From: Prosthecodimorpha staleyi
GTDB lineage: Bacteria; Pseudomonadota; Alphaproteobacteria; Rhizobiales; Ancalomicrobiaceae
DNA: 64,000 nt
NCBI RefSeq assembly: GCF_018729455.1
Contig: NZ_JAHHZF010000015.1
Coordinates: forward strand, 124,001 to 188,000
Reading direction: 5' to 3'
Below the pieces are notes generated by a model that saw only the letters and a program-made list of their open reading frames with translations, was not told where the DNA came from and did no database searches. Below, piece by piece: positions 63,500-64,000 of the stretch; within the stretch, counting starts at the first letter, position 1, and every line of letters begins with the position of its first letter. Position numbers and translations under genes: made by a program.

Positions 63500-64000
63500 G
63501 CGATCCCCAGAATTCCGGCGCCGGCGGGCAGGAGAACGGCCACGGCGCCGAACCGCGCGAGGGCGACAGTCGATCCGGCGAAACCTGGATCGACCGATTG
63601 ATGTCGGCGGTCGGCCTGAAGCCGTCGACCGCCACCCTGCGCGCCACACTCGAAGACCTGCTCGAGCGCGACGGCGGCGCCGACGACAGCTTCACGGCCG
63701 ACGAACGGCGCATGATCCGCAACATCCTGCGGCTGGGCGAGACCCGCGTCGGCGACATCATGATCCAGCGGGCGGAGATCGCCGCGGTCGCGGTCGACGT
63801 CTCGCTGACCGAACTGATGATCGCCTTCAAGGAGACCGGCCACAGCCGCATGCCGATCTACCGCGAGACCCTGGACGACGCGTCCGGCATGGTCCACATC
63901 CGCGACCTGATGAACCATATCGCCGAGGAAGCGGCGGTGCGCGCCTCGTCGATCGAGACCCGGTCGGAGGAAACGGCCGGCATCCACCTGACGCAGGTCG
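63496..64000 (+). CDS. CorC/hemolysin-like CBS-domain protein, N-terminal part (cut by window edge)
   Basis: Only the first 168 residues are in view. An acidic, low-complexity N-terminal segment is followed by the HlyC/CorC family start: FTADERRMIRNILRLGETRVGDIMIQRAEIAAVAVDVSLTELM and HSRMPIYRETLDDASGMVHIRDLM, the first CBS domain. It follows ybeZ-ybeY as in most alphaproteobacteria, usually followed by lnt. Proposed roles are in divalent metal efflux. The remainder lies outside. Confidence 0.9.
   Translation, partial: MSDPQNSGAGGQENGHGAEPREGDSRSGETWIDRLMSAVGLKPSTATLRATLEDLLERDGGADDSFTADERRMIRNILRLGETRVGDIMIQRAEIAAVAVDVSLTELMIAFKETGHSRMPIYRETLDDASGMVHIRDLMNHIAEEAAVRASSIETRSEETAGIHLTQV

Overview
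The window is high-GC (about two thirds G+C) chromosomal DNA of an alphaproteobacterium, most likely of the order Hyphomicrobiales (Rhizobiales). The evidence is gene order: trpF-trpB-trpA-accD, a FeuP/FeuQ-like two-component pair, an aerobic (CobG/CobN type) cobalamin operon, murJ followed by trpS, and a nfu-tsaB-rimI-mur/fur-plsC-miaB-phoH-ybeY-corC run that is a familiar rhizobial block. Both window edges cut genes: accD at the left and a CorC/hemolysin-like gene at the right.

Layout. 1-3206: tryptophan biosynthesis genes and the accD start, minus strand. 3330-5912: PepSY protein, response regulator and sensor kinase. 5991-9625: an SPFH membrane protein and cobC/cobO, minus strand. 9735-22005: a promoter, a cobalamin riboswitch and a long, mostly overlapping operon cbtB-cbtA-DUF1636-cobW-cobN-cobG-cobH-cobI-cobJ-cobL-cobE-cobM (no cobK). 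22223-25062: a Ro60/Rsr (TROVE plus vWA) gene behind a near-consensus sigma-54 promoter, followed by a non-coding array of six Y-RNA-like elements. Three are compact and three carry large loop insertions; two of these insertions have clear tRNA-like arms in permuted order (T arm before D arm) and one has only a T-arm-like hairpin. 25129-26028: an HNH endonuclease. 26284-37207: IclR regulator, hydantoinase/oxoprolinase-like HyuA/HyuB, a branched-chain-amino-acid-type ABC transporter, a cupin and an acyl-CoA synthetase. 37342-39468: GAF-EAL protein, EVE-domain protein and a VOC protein. 39637-44099: a RutR-type operator, preT-preA and mmsA for reductive pyrimidine breakdown. 44308-49971: small secreted His-rich protein, FlgC-like protein, PilZ protein, an ECF42-type sigma factor with its DGPF/YCII partner, SRPBCC and VOC proteins, a BNR-repeat protein and a MoaD-like protein. 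50039-52871: murJ and trpS. 52987-56661: EF-hand protein, a second two-component system and a UspA protein. 56895-64000: the nfu to corC block.

The most notable system is the Rsr/Y-RNA locus. The Ro-family ring protein gene, a sigma-54 promoter (bacterial Ro/Rtc RNA-repair loci are typically RtcR/sigma-54 controlled) and a multi-copy array of structured RNAs lie together. The six RNAs share unpaired GAAUGC, ACUCCAU and CUCGUC elements, while their two stems vary in sequence and keep pairing. No rtcB, rtcA, rtcR or PNPase gene is inside the window.

Genes are annotated by reading translated motifs and comparing them with remembered family features. No database search was run. Starts marked as uncertain could move.
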